A stretch of 38,247 bases of DNA, taken from the NCBI GenBank assembly GCA_944372515.1, contig CALVZM010000023.1, positions 1 to 38,247 on the forward strand, in the 5' to 3' direction. The notes under the pieces are model-generated. The model was not told the origin of the DNA. It ran no database searches and worked only from the letters and a program-made list of their open reading frames with translations. Numbering within the stretch: the first letter of the stretch is position 1; every line of letters starts with the position of its first letter. The stretch is from an uncultured Clostridia bacterium (GTDB lineage Bacteria; Bacillota; Clostridia; Christensenellales; Borkfalkiaceae). The translations under genes and the position numbers were made by a program. Positions 14,822 to 22,841 of this stretch are shown here, piece after piece.

Positions 14822-16417
14822 ATGGAAAACAACGAAAAAGAAAACATGACCGAACAGAACGAAGTCAAGACTTCGGGACGCAGAAAAACACCCGTGAAGA
14901 AAAAGGTGCCCGTTCAGGCAGTGGAAACGGTGGCGGAGCCCGTCGAAACGCCCGCTCCCGCGTCTGCCGCCGCACAGGCCGTTACGGTCAAGGAAAAAAG
15001 AAAGATACTCTTCGTGGCGAGCGAAGCGGCGCCGTTCATTGCGACGGGCGGGCTTGCCGAAGTGGTCGGTTCTCTTTCCAAAGCGTTGGCGGCGACGGGG
15101 AATTATGACGTGCGCGTCATTATCCCGCTGTATTCGGACATCCGTCCGCAGTACCGTCAGGAGTTCCGCTTTATCGGCAGCATCTTCATTCCGCTTGCCT
15201 GGCGCAATCAGTATTGCGGCATCTTTTCCTATGAAAAAGACGGCGTAACCTATTATTTCGTGGACAACGAATACTATTTCAAGCGCCCCGGCTGCTACGG
15301 ATATTATGACGACGGCGAACGCTTTGCCTTCTTCTGCCGCAGCGTCATGGAGATTTTGGGCTTCATCAAATTCTATCCCGAAATCCTGCACTGCCACGAT
15401 TGGCAGGCGGCGTTGGCGGCGATCTACCTCAAAACCATTTACTGCTTCCGTGAGGAATATCAGTTCACGCGGGCGATCTTCACCATTCACAACATCGAAT
15501 ATCAGGGGCAGTATTCCCTGGATATCCTCGAAGACCTGTTCGGCATTTCCAACGATTACAGATATCTGCTCGAATATGACCGCTGTATCAACCTGATGAA
15601 GGCCGCGATCGAGTGTTCGGAAGCCGTTTCGACGGTCAGCCCGCGGTATGCCGAGGAGATCAAGGACCCGTATCACGCGCACGGATTGCAGGATATCATC
15701 CGCAAGAATTCCTTCAAACTGCGCGGCATCCTCAACGGCATCGATCCCGATTATTACAATCCGGAAACCGACCAGGCGCTTTTCGCGCATTACAGCGCCG
15801 AAAATCCGGAGAATAAAAAGATATGCAAAGAGGAATTGCAGCGCATGCTCGGGCTGCCCGTCCGTGAAAACGTGCCCGTCGTGGCGATGATCACCCGCCT
15901 GGTGGCGCACAAGGGGCTGGATCTCGTCAAGACGGTCATTGAAGAATTTCTCTCGCAGGACGTGCAGTTCATTCTGCTCGGCACGGGCGATTCCATTTTT
16001 GAAAACTATTTTTCCGATTTGCAGCGGCGTTACAGCGGGAAAGTCGTTTCCTGCATCACCTTCAATTCCGATCTGTCGCGGAAGATCTATTCGGGCGCAG
16101 ACATTTTCCTGATGCCGTCCAAGAGCGAACCCTGCGGTCTTTCGCAGATGATCGCCTCCCGTTACGGCACGGTGCCCGTGGTGCGGGAAGTCGGCGGGTT
16201 GTATGACAGCATCAAGCCCTGGGGTGCCGGCGGCAACGGCTTCACGTTCGCCAATTATAATGCGTACGATATGTTGTACGTTCTGCGCGAAGCGGTCAAT
16301 CTCTTCTACAACAAAGACGAATGGAAGAAGTTGGTGTATAAGGTGATGACGACCGATTTCAGTTGGAAAAACACCGCGCAATATTACGAACAGATGTATG
16401 CCGATGTGTTAAAATGA
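14822..16417 (+). CDS. glgA: Glycogen synthase (ADP-glucose dependent), with N-terminal extension
   Basis: 531 residues from ATG 14822, which follows AAGGAGAAAGAC; the frame is open upstream but has no ribosome site there. GT5 glycogen synthase (EC 2.4.1.21) elongates alpha-1,4-glucan from ADP-glucose. The catalytic fold begins at residue 61 (KILFVASEAAPF). The donor-binding KxGGL motif reads ATGGL (74-78), Ala replacing the usual Lys. Further family motifs are LHCHDWQAAL, TIHNIEYQG, GILNGIDPDYYNP, MITRLVAHKGLDLV, and the E-x7-E region SKSEPCGLSQMIASRYGT. The first 60 residues are a Lys/Pro/Ala/Glu-rich low-complexity extension absent from most GlgA proteins. A hairpin terminator follows the gene. 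Confidence 0.95.
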   Translation: MENNEKENMTEQNEVKTSGRRKTPVKKKVPVQAVETVAEPVETPAPASAAAQAVTVKEKRKILFVASEAAPFIATGGLAEVVGSLSKALAATGNYDVRVIIPLYSDIRPQYRQEFRFIGSIFIPLAWRNQYCGIFSYEKDGVTYYFVDNEYYFKRPGCYGYYDDGERFAFFCRSVMEILGFIKFYPEILHCHDWQAALAAIYLKTIYCFREEYQFTRAIFTIHNIEYQGQYSLDILEDLFGISNDYRYLLEYDRCINLMKAAIECSEAVSTVSPRYAEEIKDPYHAHGLQDIIRKNSFKLRGILNGIDPDYYNPETDQALFAHYSAENPENKKICKEELQRMLGLPVRENVPVVAMITRLVAHKGLDLVKTVIEEFLSQDVQFILLGTGDSIFENYFSDLQRRYSGKVVSCITFNSDLSRKIYSGADIFLMPSKSEPCGLSQMIASRYGTVPVVREVGGLYDSIKPWGAGGNGFTFANYNAYDMLYVLREAVNLFYNKDEWKKLVYKVMTTDFSWKNTAQYYEQMYADVLK

Positions 16418-16478
16418 GCCGAAAAGCATCAAAATAAAATCGGAGAAGCAAAACAACTCAATTTTTAAGTAAGGCGGT

Positions 16479-16525
16479 TATGAGAAATTGGGACGGGTTT
16501 TCGTTTCAATTTCTCATACCTTTTT
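16479..16525 (+). terminator. Hairpin terminator between glgA and glgP
   Basis: TATGAGAAATTG (16479-16490) pairs perfectly with CAATTTCTCATA (16507-16518). The loop can add ACG/CGT pairing, and TTTTT follows at 16521-16525. It ends glgA transcription or attenuates read-through into glgP. Only a weak promoter candidate (TTGCTT 16524, TAAAAT 16549, 19-base spacing) follows. Confidence 0.75.
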
Positions 16526-16597
16526 GCTTGCGGTCTTTTAAGGAAAGCTAAAATCGACGGAGAAAAACATATTCTGATATTAGAGGAGTGATAGTCA

Positions 16598-19036
16598 ATG
16601 AACACAAAATTAACGGAAAAAGAGGCGGAGCAACTGATCGACGGGAAACTTTCCCGTTATTTCGGCGTGCTGCCCGCCGATGCGACAAAAGATCAGATCT
16701 ATAAATCGGTCGTCATGAGCGTGCGCGACATCATGCTGGAAAAGCGGCAGAAGTTTCACAAAGAGATGAAAGCCCGCCGCGCAAAACGGGTCTATTATCT
16801 CTGCATGGAATTTTTGATGGGGCGCTCTCTGAAAAACAGTATTTTCAATCTCGGGATCGAGGCATCCGTGTCCGGTGCGCTGAAAAAATACGGCGTTACC
16901 CTCGAAGAACTCTATGAATTGGAGCCGGATGCGGGGCTTGGCAACGGGGGACTCGGCAGGCTTGCCGCCTGCTTCATGGACGCGCTTGCCACGGGCAACT
17001 ATCCCGCCATGGGCTTTTCCATACGCTATGAATACGGACTGTTCAAGCAGAAGATCGTGGACGGCTGGCAGATCGAACTGCCCGATGTGTGGCTTCCGGG
17101 CGGCGAAGCGTGGCTGACCCAGCGCAGCGATAAAATTTTTACCGTGCATTTCGACGGATACGTCGAGGAACGCTGGAACAGCGACAGAATGGAAGTCATC
17201 TACCACGACACCAACGACATCGAAGCCATTGCTTACGATATGATGGTCTCGGGCTATGACAGCGAAGCCGTTTCCGTCCTCAGACTCTGGAAATCCCGCG
17301 CCAAACGGGAATTTGACATGAATCTGTTTGCCCGCGGCGCATACCAGGCGGTCATGCAGCAGGACAACGAAGCGGAACTCATCACCAAGGTACTCTATCC
17401 CGCGGACAATCACATGGAAGGAAAGGTCTTGCGCCTCAAACAGCAGTATTTCCTCGTTTCGGCATCCCTGCAATCCATCATTTCCGATCATAAGCGCCGT
17501 TACGGCTCTCTCGACACCCTGCCGCAATTGGCAGCCATTCATCTGAACGACACCCATCCCGCGCTCTCCATTCCCGAACTCATGCGCATTCTCATCGATG
17601 AGAACGGCTATTCCTGGGAAAAAGCGTGGGAAATCACCACTGCCTGCTGCGCCTATACCAATCACACCGTCCTGGCGGAAGCGCTCGAAACCTGGTCAGA
17701 AGACCTCGTTGCCCGCCATCTGCCGCGCATTTATACCATTATTAAGGAGATCAACCGCCGTTTCTGCGAGGAACTGTGGAACCGTTATACGGGAGATTGG
17801 AACAAGATCGGCAGAATGGCGATCCTCAATCATAACATCGTCAAAATGGCAAATCTCAGCGTCATGGGCTCGCACAAAGTCAACGGCGTTTCGGGGCTGC
17901 ACAGCGAAATCATCAAGGAGAGCATCTTCCGTGATTTTTATGAGTATACGCCCGATAAGTTTACCAATGTAACCAACGGCATCGCACACAGACGCTGGCT
18001 CAACCAGTCCAATCCCGAACTTGCCGAACTTCTGAACGACTGCATCGGAACGGGCTATATCAAAAACGCCGCCGAACTTTCAAAATTCAAAAAATTTGAA
18101 AACGACGCATCGGTGCTCAAACGGCTGGAAGAGATCAAACAGGTCAAGAAGAGACAGTTTGCCGAATTTATCGCCAAAAAACAGGGACTGAAAATCGACA
18201 CGCAGACCCTTTTCGACGTGCAGGCGAAGCGTATGCACGAGTATAAGAGGCAACTTCTGAACGTTCTCAACATCATTGCGACTTACAACGCATTGAAGGA
18301 AGATCCCGACCTGAACATTCAGCCCAAGACCTATATTTTCGGCGCGAAGGCGGCACCGAGTTATTATATGGCGAAGCAGATCATCAAACTCATCTGTTTC
18401 CTTGCCGAAGATATCCGCAAGAATCCGAAAGTCAACGAAAAACTGAACGTCGTTTACGCCGAAGAATACAACGTTACCATGTCCGAAAAACTGATGCCTG
18501 CATCGGAAATTTCCGAGCAGATCTCTCTGGCGGGCAAAGAAGCGAGCGGCACGGGCAACATGAAATTCATGATCAACGGCGCGCTGACCATCGGCACGCT
18601 CGACGGCGCCAATGTGGAAATGGCGCGCGAAGTCGGGGATGAAAACATTTTCATCTTCGGTCTGAAAGCCGACGAAGTTGACCGCATCTGGAAAAACGGC
18701 TATTGTTCGAGCAGTTATTTCAATCAGAACATTCATATCCGCAAGATCATCGAATCGCTCATTGTCGGATTCAACGGACAGTCCTTCTCGGACATCGCCG
18801 ATTATCTGTTGCGCGGTTCGCCGATCGCCGACCCGTATATGTGTCTCGCCGATTATGAGTCTTACAGTTCGACCCAGGGCAGACTGTCCAAACTGTATGC
18901 GGAAAATAAAAAGGAATGGAACCGCATTTCCCTGCGCAATATCGCCGCGGCAGGATATTTTGCCGCCGATCGCAGCATTAAAGAGTATGCGGAAAATATC
19001 TGGGAGATCGGACCTGTCGTCAGCCGAAAGCCGTAA
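16598..19036 (+). CDS. glgP: Glycogen/alpha-glucan phosphorylase
   Basis: 812 residues, the standard GT35 length. The PLP enzyme releases glucose-1-phosphate from glycogen chain ends (EC 2.4.1.1). Key segments seen include YLCMEFLMGRSL, the GLGNGGLGRLAACFMDALAT substrate loop, IHLNDTHPALSIPELMR, YTNHTVLAEALE, QAKRMHEYKRQ, and the PLP-lysine region EASGTGNMKFMINGALTIGTLDGANVE, quoted as its family signature. Start ATG 16598 follows GAGGAG at normal spacing. It provides the breakdown arm of the glycogen locus; the GH13 enzyme gene starts 63 bases after it and should be on the same transcript. Confidence 0.97.
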   Translation: MNTKLTEKEAEQLIDGKLSRYFGVLPADATKDQIYKSVVMSVRDIMLEKRQKFHKEMKARRAKRVYYLCMEFLMGRSLKNSIFNLGIEASVSGALKKYGVTLEELYELEPDAGLGNGGLGRLAACFMDALATGNYPAMGFSIRYEYGLFKQKIVDGWQIELPDVWLPGGEAWLTQRSDKIFTVHFDGYVEERWNSDRMEVIYHDTNDIEAIAYDMMVSGYDSEAVSVLRLWKSRAKREFDMNLFARGAYQAVMQQDNEAELITKVLYPADNHMEGKVLRLKQQYFLVSASLQSIISDHKRRYGSLDTLPQLAAIHLNDTHPALSIPELMRILIDENGYSWEKAWEITTACCAYTNHTVLAEALETWSEDLVARHLPRIYTIIKEINRRFCEELWNRYTGDWNKIGRMAILNHNIVKMANLSVMGSHKVNGVSGLHSEIIKESIFRDFYEYTPDKFTNVTNGIAHRRWLNQSNPELAELLNDCIGTGYIKNAAELSKFKKFENDASVLKRLEEIKQVKKRQFAEFIAKKQGLKIDTQTLFDVQAKRMHEYKRQLLNVLNIIATYNALKEDPDLNIQPKTYIFGAKAAPSYYMAKQIIKLICFLAEDIRKNPKVNEKLNVVYAEEYNVTMSEKLMPASEISEQISLAGKEASGTGNMKFMINGALTIGTLDGANVEMAREVGDENIFIFGLKADEVDRIWKNGYCSSSYFNQNIHIRKIIESLIVGFNGQSFSDIADYLLRGSPIADPYMCLADYESYSSTQGRLSKLYAENKKEWNRISLRNIAAAGYFAADRSIKEYAENIWEIGPVVSRKP

Positions 19037-19099
19037 AAACGCTTTCGCGCCGGGACGGCAAACGAACGCAAGGTGATTTGTGCCGACGGACGGACATTT

Positions 19100-20923
19100 A
19101 TGAATTTTTACTATGATCCACTCGACAAAAACTGCAAAAGCATAACGGGCGCGATCCGCCGCGGTGAAGTCATTACCTTCCGCGTCTGTACGGACGAGGA
19201 GGGAGCGTGTTTTCTCGACCTTAACCGCGACGGCTGCCCCGCCACGCCTTATCCCATGCAACGCACCGACGGCGGATATGTTTTGTCCTTGAAGATCAAT
19301 GAAACGGGACTGTATTTTTATCGCTTCATTCTGAACGGAAAATATATCGGCAGAGGCAGACGCCGCCGCGCGGAATTTTATAGCGGCAAAGGGTATCAGT
19401 TGACCGTCTGTCAGGAAAATTTTTCCACGCCGGATTGGTTCAAAGGCGGCGTGATGTATCAGATCTTTCCCGACAGATTTGCCAAAGAGGGCGACATTGC
19501 CGCGGGCCCCGGGAAGATCCTGCGGCAGGATTGGGGCGGCATCCCCGCGTTCAGACCCGATGAAAAAGGCGTCGTCCGGAACAACGATTTTTTCGGCGGC
19601 AATTTCCGCGGCGTAATCTCCAAACTCGATTATCTCCGTTCCCTGCATGTCAGCGTCATCTATTTCAATCCTGTCTTTGAATCGGTTTCCAATCATCGTT
19701 ACGACACGGGAGATTATAAAAAAATAGATTCGCTCCTCGGCACGAAAGAGGACTTTGAAGAACTTGTCGCACAGGCAGAAAAGAGGGGCATCCGTATTAT
19801 TTTGGACGGCGTTTTCAATCATACGGGCGATGACAGCCGCTATTTTAACCGTTACGGGCATTATGACAGCGTCGGCGCCTATCAGTCGCCCGATTCGCCG
19901 TATCGCGATTGGTATGATTTTTATGATTATCCGCGCGGCTATCACAGTTGGTGGGGGATCGAGACCCTGCCCGCCGTGAATGAGGCGTCCGAAGGATATC
20001 AGAATTTTATTTTCGGGAAAGACGGTGTTCTGAAATATTGGCTGGAAACGGGGATCGGCGGGTATCGTCTGGATGTCGCCGACGAACTGCCCGATTTTTT
20101 CCTCAAAAAACTGCGCACCGCCGTCAAAGAAAAAAATCCGGAAGCGATCGTCATCGGCGAAGTCTGGGAATGTGCGTCGGACAAGATCGCCTACGGACAA
20201 AGGCGGCAGTATTTTCAAGGGGAAGAGTTGGACAGCGTGATGAATTATCCGCTGAAAGACGCCATCATCAATTATGTCCTTTCGGGCAAAGCAAAAGTGT
20301 TGGCGGGAACCGTCAACATGCTGCGCGATAACTATCCAAAATGCGTGCTAGACTGTTTGATGAATATTTTGTCCACGCACGATACGGCAAGAATACTGAC
20401 CGTGCTCGCAGGGAAAAACACATACGACAAGGAAGAAATGGCGATCACGTCTTTGAGCGACGCCGAAAAAAGACAGGGGATCGAAAAAGTCAAACTTGCC
20501 GCCATGCTGCAATATATGCTGCCGGGCGTTCCGTGCGTCTATTACGGCGACGAAAATGCCATGGAAGGATACATCGATCCGTTTTGCCGCCGCTGCTTCG
20601 ATTGGGAGCATCTCAATGCCGATCTCATCGGATTTTACCGTAAACTCGGAGATATCCGCGAAAGGCTCAAAAATATCCTTTCCGACGGGGAGTACACCGA
20701 GATATATTGCGGAAAAACTTCTTTTTTGCTGTTTGCGCGAGTCAAAGACGGGAAAGTTTGCTATGTCTATGTGAACAACGGCTCGGAAAAACCGGATATT
20801 CTCTTCAATACCGATGCCGTTTACGTGGAATTGCTCAGCGGGAAAGAATATCGCCAAAAATTGCCGGTCGTGCCGTATTCCTACGGGATTTTTATCGAAA
20901 AGAAAGATGTATGTCTGACATAA
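19100..20923 (+). CDS. GH13 alpha-glucan hydrolase (neopullulanase/cyclomaltodextrinase-like)
   Basis: 607 residues from ATG 19100, where the family N-terminus (MNFYYDPLDK) begins; an in-frame GTG at 19073 is possible but lies directly against the AAGG. An N-terminal beta-sandwich (about 1-110) precedes the catalytic barrel starting GVMYQIFPDRF. The four GH13 regions are present: DGVFNHTG, GGYRLDVADE with nucleophile Asp325, VIGEVWE with acid Glu354, and LSTHDTAR with Asp428. There is no signal peptide, so it acts inside the cell. Following glgP, it probably trims or debranches limit dextrins and maltodextrins, since no GlgX gene is visible here. The exact bond specificity is open. Confidence 0.9.
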   Translation: MNFYYDPLDKNCKSITGAIRRGEVITFRVCTDEEGACFLDLNRDGCPATPYPMQRTDGGYVLSLKINETGLYFYRFILNGKYIGRGRRRRAEFYSGKGYQLTVCQENFSTPDWFKGGVMYQIFPDRFAKEGDIAAGPGKILRQDWGGIPAFRPDEKGVVRNNDFFGGNFRGVISKLDYLRSLHVSVIYFNPVFESVSNHRYDTGDYKKIDSLLGTKEDFEELVAQAEKRGIRIILDGVFNHTGDDSRYFNRYGHYDSVGAYQSPDSPYRDWYDFYDYPRGYHSWWGIETLPAVNEASEGYQNFIFGKDGVLKYWLETGIGGYRLDVADELPDFFLKKLRTAVKEKNPEAIVIGEVWECASDKIAYGQRRQYFQGEELDSVMNYPLKDAIINYVLSGKAKVLAGTVNMLRDNYPKCVLDCLMNILSTHDTARILTVLAGKNTYDKEEMAITSLSDAEKRQGIEKVKLAAMLQYMLPGVPCVYYGDENAMEGYIDPFCRRCFDWEHLNADLIGFYRKLGDIRERLKNILSDGEYTEIYCGKTSFLLFARVKDGKVCYVYVNNGSEKPDILFNTDAVYVELLSGKEYRQKLPVVPYSYGIFIEKKDVCLT

Positions 20924-20925
20924 TA
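20910..20925 (+). repeat. Palindromic 3'-end repeat, copy 2
   Basis: TATGTCTGACATAATA overlaps the last codons and stop of the GH13 gene (stop 20921-20923). It matches copy 1 at 9521 except for the central base, in the same orientation relative to the gene it follows. Confidence 0.7.
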
Positions 20926-21421
20926 CCTGTATTTTTCTTCGATATCAGACGAGTGCACGGTTATTGAGGTATCGATTTGTTAAAATGGTTTTGAATACAG
21001 TGATTGAATAACGTATATCGGTCGAATTACGGTCGGCAGATTTTGATTTTGGATTGATCTTTCGGTTGGAGCGGAATGATTTGCGGCAATCGCCAAATTT
21101 TAAGCCAAAGCAAGCCGAAAAAAGATCTTGAATTTGAGCCTGAGCGGAGCATGAAAAAAGGAAAAATTTGCCGATAAAAAAAGTCGCTGATTCTTTGATG
21201 AGACAGAATCAATATTTCCCGAGTACAGGTTTTTGCCGAAATTTAAGCGTTTTTTTCTGAAAAAGTCAAACTTTTTATAAAATTTATCGGACGACGCGAA
21301 CGAAAAAAATCGGGAAATAAACAATACGACAATCCGACGCAAAAAAAACGCTGTAAAAATTTTTTTCCGCGGAAAAAATCAAAGGCTAATTTACTTGCCG
21401 TTTGGGAAAATCGGATAAAAT

Positions 21422-21467
21422 AAATTCAATAAAAATTATATATTTATAAATTCAATAAAATTCAATA
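21422..21467. repeat. Three AAATTCAATA direct repeats
   Basis: AAATTCAATA occurs at 21422, 21448 and 21458; the first two copies extend to AAATTCAATAAAA. The stretch between the first two is nearly pure A/T. This may be an easily melted or bent segment; no protein is assigned. Confidence 0.5.
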
Positions 21468-21500
21468 CAAAAATCCCTTTTTGCCTTCTCTTTATCTCTA

Positions 21501-21530
21501 CTATTCGTAAAACCTGCATTTTACGAATAG
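21501..21530. repeat. Perfect 12-bp inverted repeat (hairpin)
   Basis: CTATTCGTAAAA (21501-21512), loop CCTGCA, TTTTACGAATAG (21519-21530). It has no T run, so it is not a standard terminator. It stands 6 bases from the CRISPR-repeat-like segment and may form one structured element with it. Confidence 0.7.
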
Positions 21531-21536
21531 TTTGGC

Positions 21537-21569
21537 GTCTCCCCATCGCGGGGATTTTGTGGCTGAAAC
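21537..21569. repeat. Single CRISPR-repeat-like 33-mer (no array)
   Basis: It begins GTCTCCCC, has stem TCCCC-ATCGC-GGGGA (21540-21554) and ends GGCTGAAAC. This layout (GTC start, short GC stem, GAAAC end, 32-33 bases) resembles type I-C repeats. Only one copy exists in the window, with no spacers or cas genes, so it may be an orphan or simply a dispersed repeat. Confidence 0.35.
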
Positions 21570-21757
21570 TGTGATTTGAGCAGAAAATGCGCCGCACTGA
21601 ATCCCTTTCGTTCGGGAAAATTGGGTCTTACATTCGGAAAATTTTCGGAAAATTGTTTGTATTACGCATGGAAAAATCCTTGCGACGATAATTTTTTTTC
21701 TTGCGTGCCCTGTTCTTCGGAACTTTCGGTGCATTGACTTTTGACGGGTAACTTTTT

Positions 21758-22813
21758 ATGAGCAAAACAAAAGATTATTATCTCGATCGGGACAATAAAA
21801 ATCTCAAAAGAATTTACGGATTGTTGGAAGAACTTCCCCCTTTTGCGGAAGATTATTTTCGCGGCATCGAACAACGCACCTCCGTGGAAACGCGCCTCAA
21901 ATATGCCTATGACCTGCGCATATTTTTTGATTTTCTCGTCAAGACCCGTTTCCGCCGCAAGGAAGTTGCCGATCTGACGCTGGAAGATCTCGGCGCGGTA
22001 ACCGAAACGGACATCGAAATCTTCCTCTCCCGTCTGTCCCTCTACACTTTCAAAGGCAAGGAATTGCGCTGCAACGACCGTGCAAAAGCCCGTAAACTTT
22101 CCGCCGTGCGCGCGATGTTCAAATATTTTTTCAATCGCAATATGATCGACGTTGACAACGCCGCCAAGGTGGAAACGCCCAAACAGCACGAAAAAGAGAT
22201 CATCCGCCTGGATGCGGACGAAGTATCCGAAATGCTCGAAAAAGCAGAATCGGGACAGGGTCTTTCCAGGCATGCCGAAGGCTATCACGCGCGCACCCGG
22301 GTGCGCGATACCGCCATTCTTACCCTCTTTCTCGGCACGGGCATCCGTATCAGCGAATTGGTCGGACTGAACAACGAATCCATCGATTTTTCCGATAATT
22401 CTTTCATCGTGCAGCGGAAAGGCGGCAATAAAGCCATTTTATACTTTTCGCGGGAAGTGGCGACGGCTTTGAAACGGTACATGGAAGAAAAGGCGGAAGA
22501 CAATAAGATCCCGCAGGGTGAAAATGCCCTTTTCCTCTCCCTGCAATACCGCCGCATGACGGTGCGTGCCATAGAAAACCTGGTGAAAAAATATGCAAAA
22601 ATCGTCTCACCGCTCAAAAAAATAACCCCCCATAAGTTGCGTTCCACATACGGCACCATGCTCTATCAGAAAACGGGCGATATTTACATCGTCGCGGACG
22701 TGCTGGGGCACAAGGACGTTAACACGACGCGCAAGCATTATGCGGCGATTACCGAGGAAAACCGTCGGCGCGTTGCGGATAAAGTAAAACTGCGTCCCGA
22801 CGAAGACGATTGA
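21758..22813 (+). CDS. XerS-like tyrosine recombinase
   Basis: 351 residues, close to streptococcal XerS (356) and longer than XerC/XerD (about 300). An N-terminal SAM-like core-binding domain (about 30-130) and a catalytic domain (about 145-345) are present. The active-site set is complete: Arg197 in GTGIRISEL, Lys221 in RKGGNK, His292 and Arg295 in HKLRST, His318 in LGHKD, and Tyr328 in KHYAA. The enzyme would cut and rejoin DNA at a dif-like site to resolve chromosome dimers, or serve as a phage-type integrase; housekeeping neighbours favour the first. ATG 21758 has only a weak ribosome site (GACGGG). hflX starts 28 bases downstream. Confidence 0.88.
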   Translation: MSKTKDYYLDRDNKNLKRIYGLLEELPPFAEDYFRGIEQRTSVETRLKYAYDLRIFFDFLVKTRFRRKEVADLTLEDLGAVTETDIEIFLSRLSLYTFKGKELRCNDRAKARKLSAVRAMFKYFFNRNMIDVDNAAKVETPKQHEKEIIRLDADEVSEMLEKAESGQGLSRHAEGYHARTRVRDTAILTLFLGTGIRISELVGLNNESIDFSDNSFIVQRKGGNKAILYFSREVATALKRYMEEKAEDNKIPQGENALFLSLQYRRMTVRAIENLVKKYAKIVSPLKKITPHKLRSTYGTMLYQKTGDIYIVADVLGHKDVNTTRKHYAAITEENRRRVADKVKLRPDEDD

Positions 22814-22841
22814 ACGATATAGCCGAGGAGACCGTGCGAGC

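Larger units (their letters stand above)
20924..21757. other. AT-rich gene-free gap before the recombinase gene
   Basis: About 830 bases without a convincing gene on either strand; the short minus-strand frames lack ribosome sites and known motifs. It holds AAATTCAATA repeats (21422-21467), a hairpin (21501-21530), a CRISPR-repeat-like 33-mer (21537-21569) and three TTCGG(G)AAAATT words (21611-21655), each listed separately. The composition is far more AT-rich than the neighbouring glg and hflX genes. No good terminator was found for the GH13 transcript other than the palindrome at 20910 followed by TTTTT at 20932. Confidence 0.55.

Noticed and set aside
16418..16597. Riboswitch before glgP
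   Set aside because: The structure is one long hairpin with a T run, adequately explained as a terminator; no conserved aptamer core was recognised.
18080..20218. Long (over 700 codons) minus-strand open frame opposite glgP and the GH13 gene
   Set aside because: It mirrors the codon pattern of two clearly real genes with full catalytic motifs and itself shows no domain.
21537..21569. CRISPR array
   Set aside because: Only one repeat-like unit, no regularly spaced copies and no cas genes in the window.
21501..21734. 77-codon minus-strand frame in the gap before the recombinase
   Set aside because: It runs through the CRISPR-like repeat and the hairpin and ends in the hairpin arm; no ribosome site or recognisable protein features.
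21758..22813. Integrase of a mobile element
   Set aside because: Neighbours are hflX, lexA and other housekeeping genes, no phage or conjugation genes and no clear attachment-site duplication; the XerS-like length and context fit chromosome resolution better.
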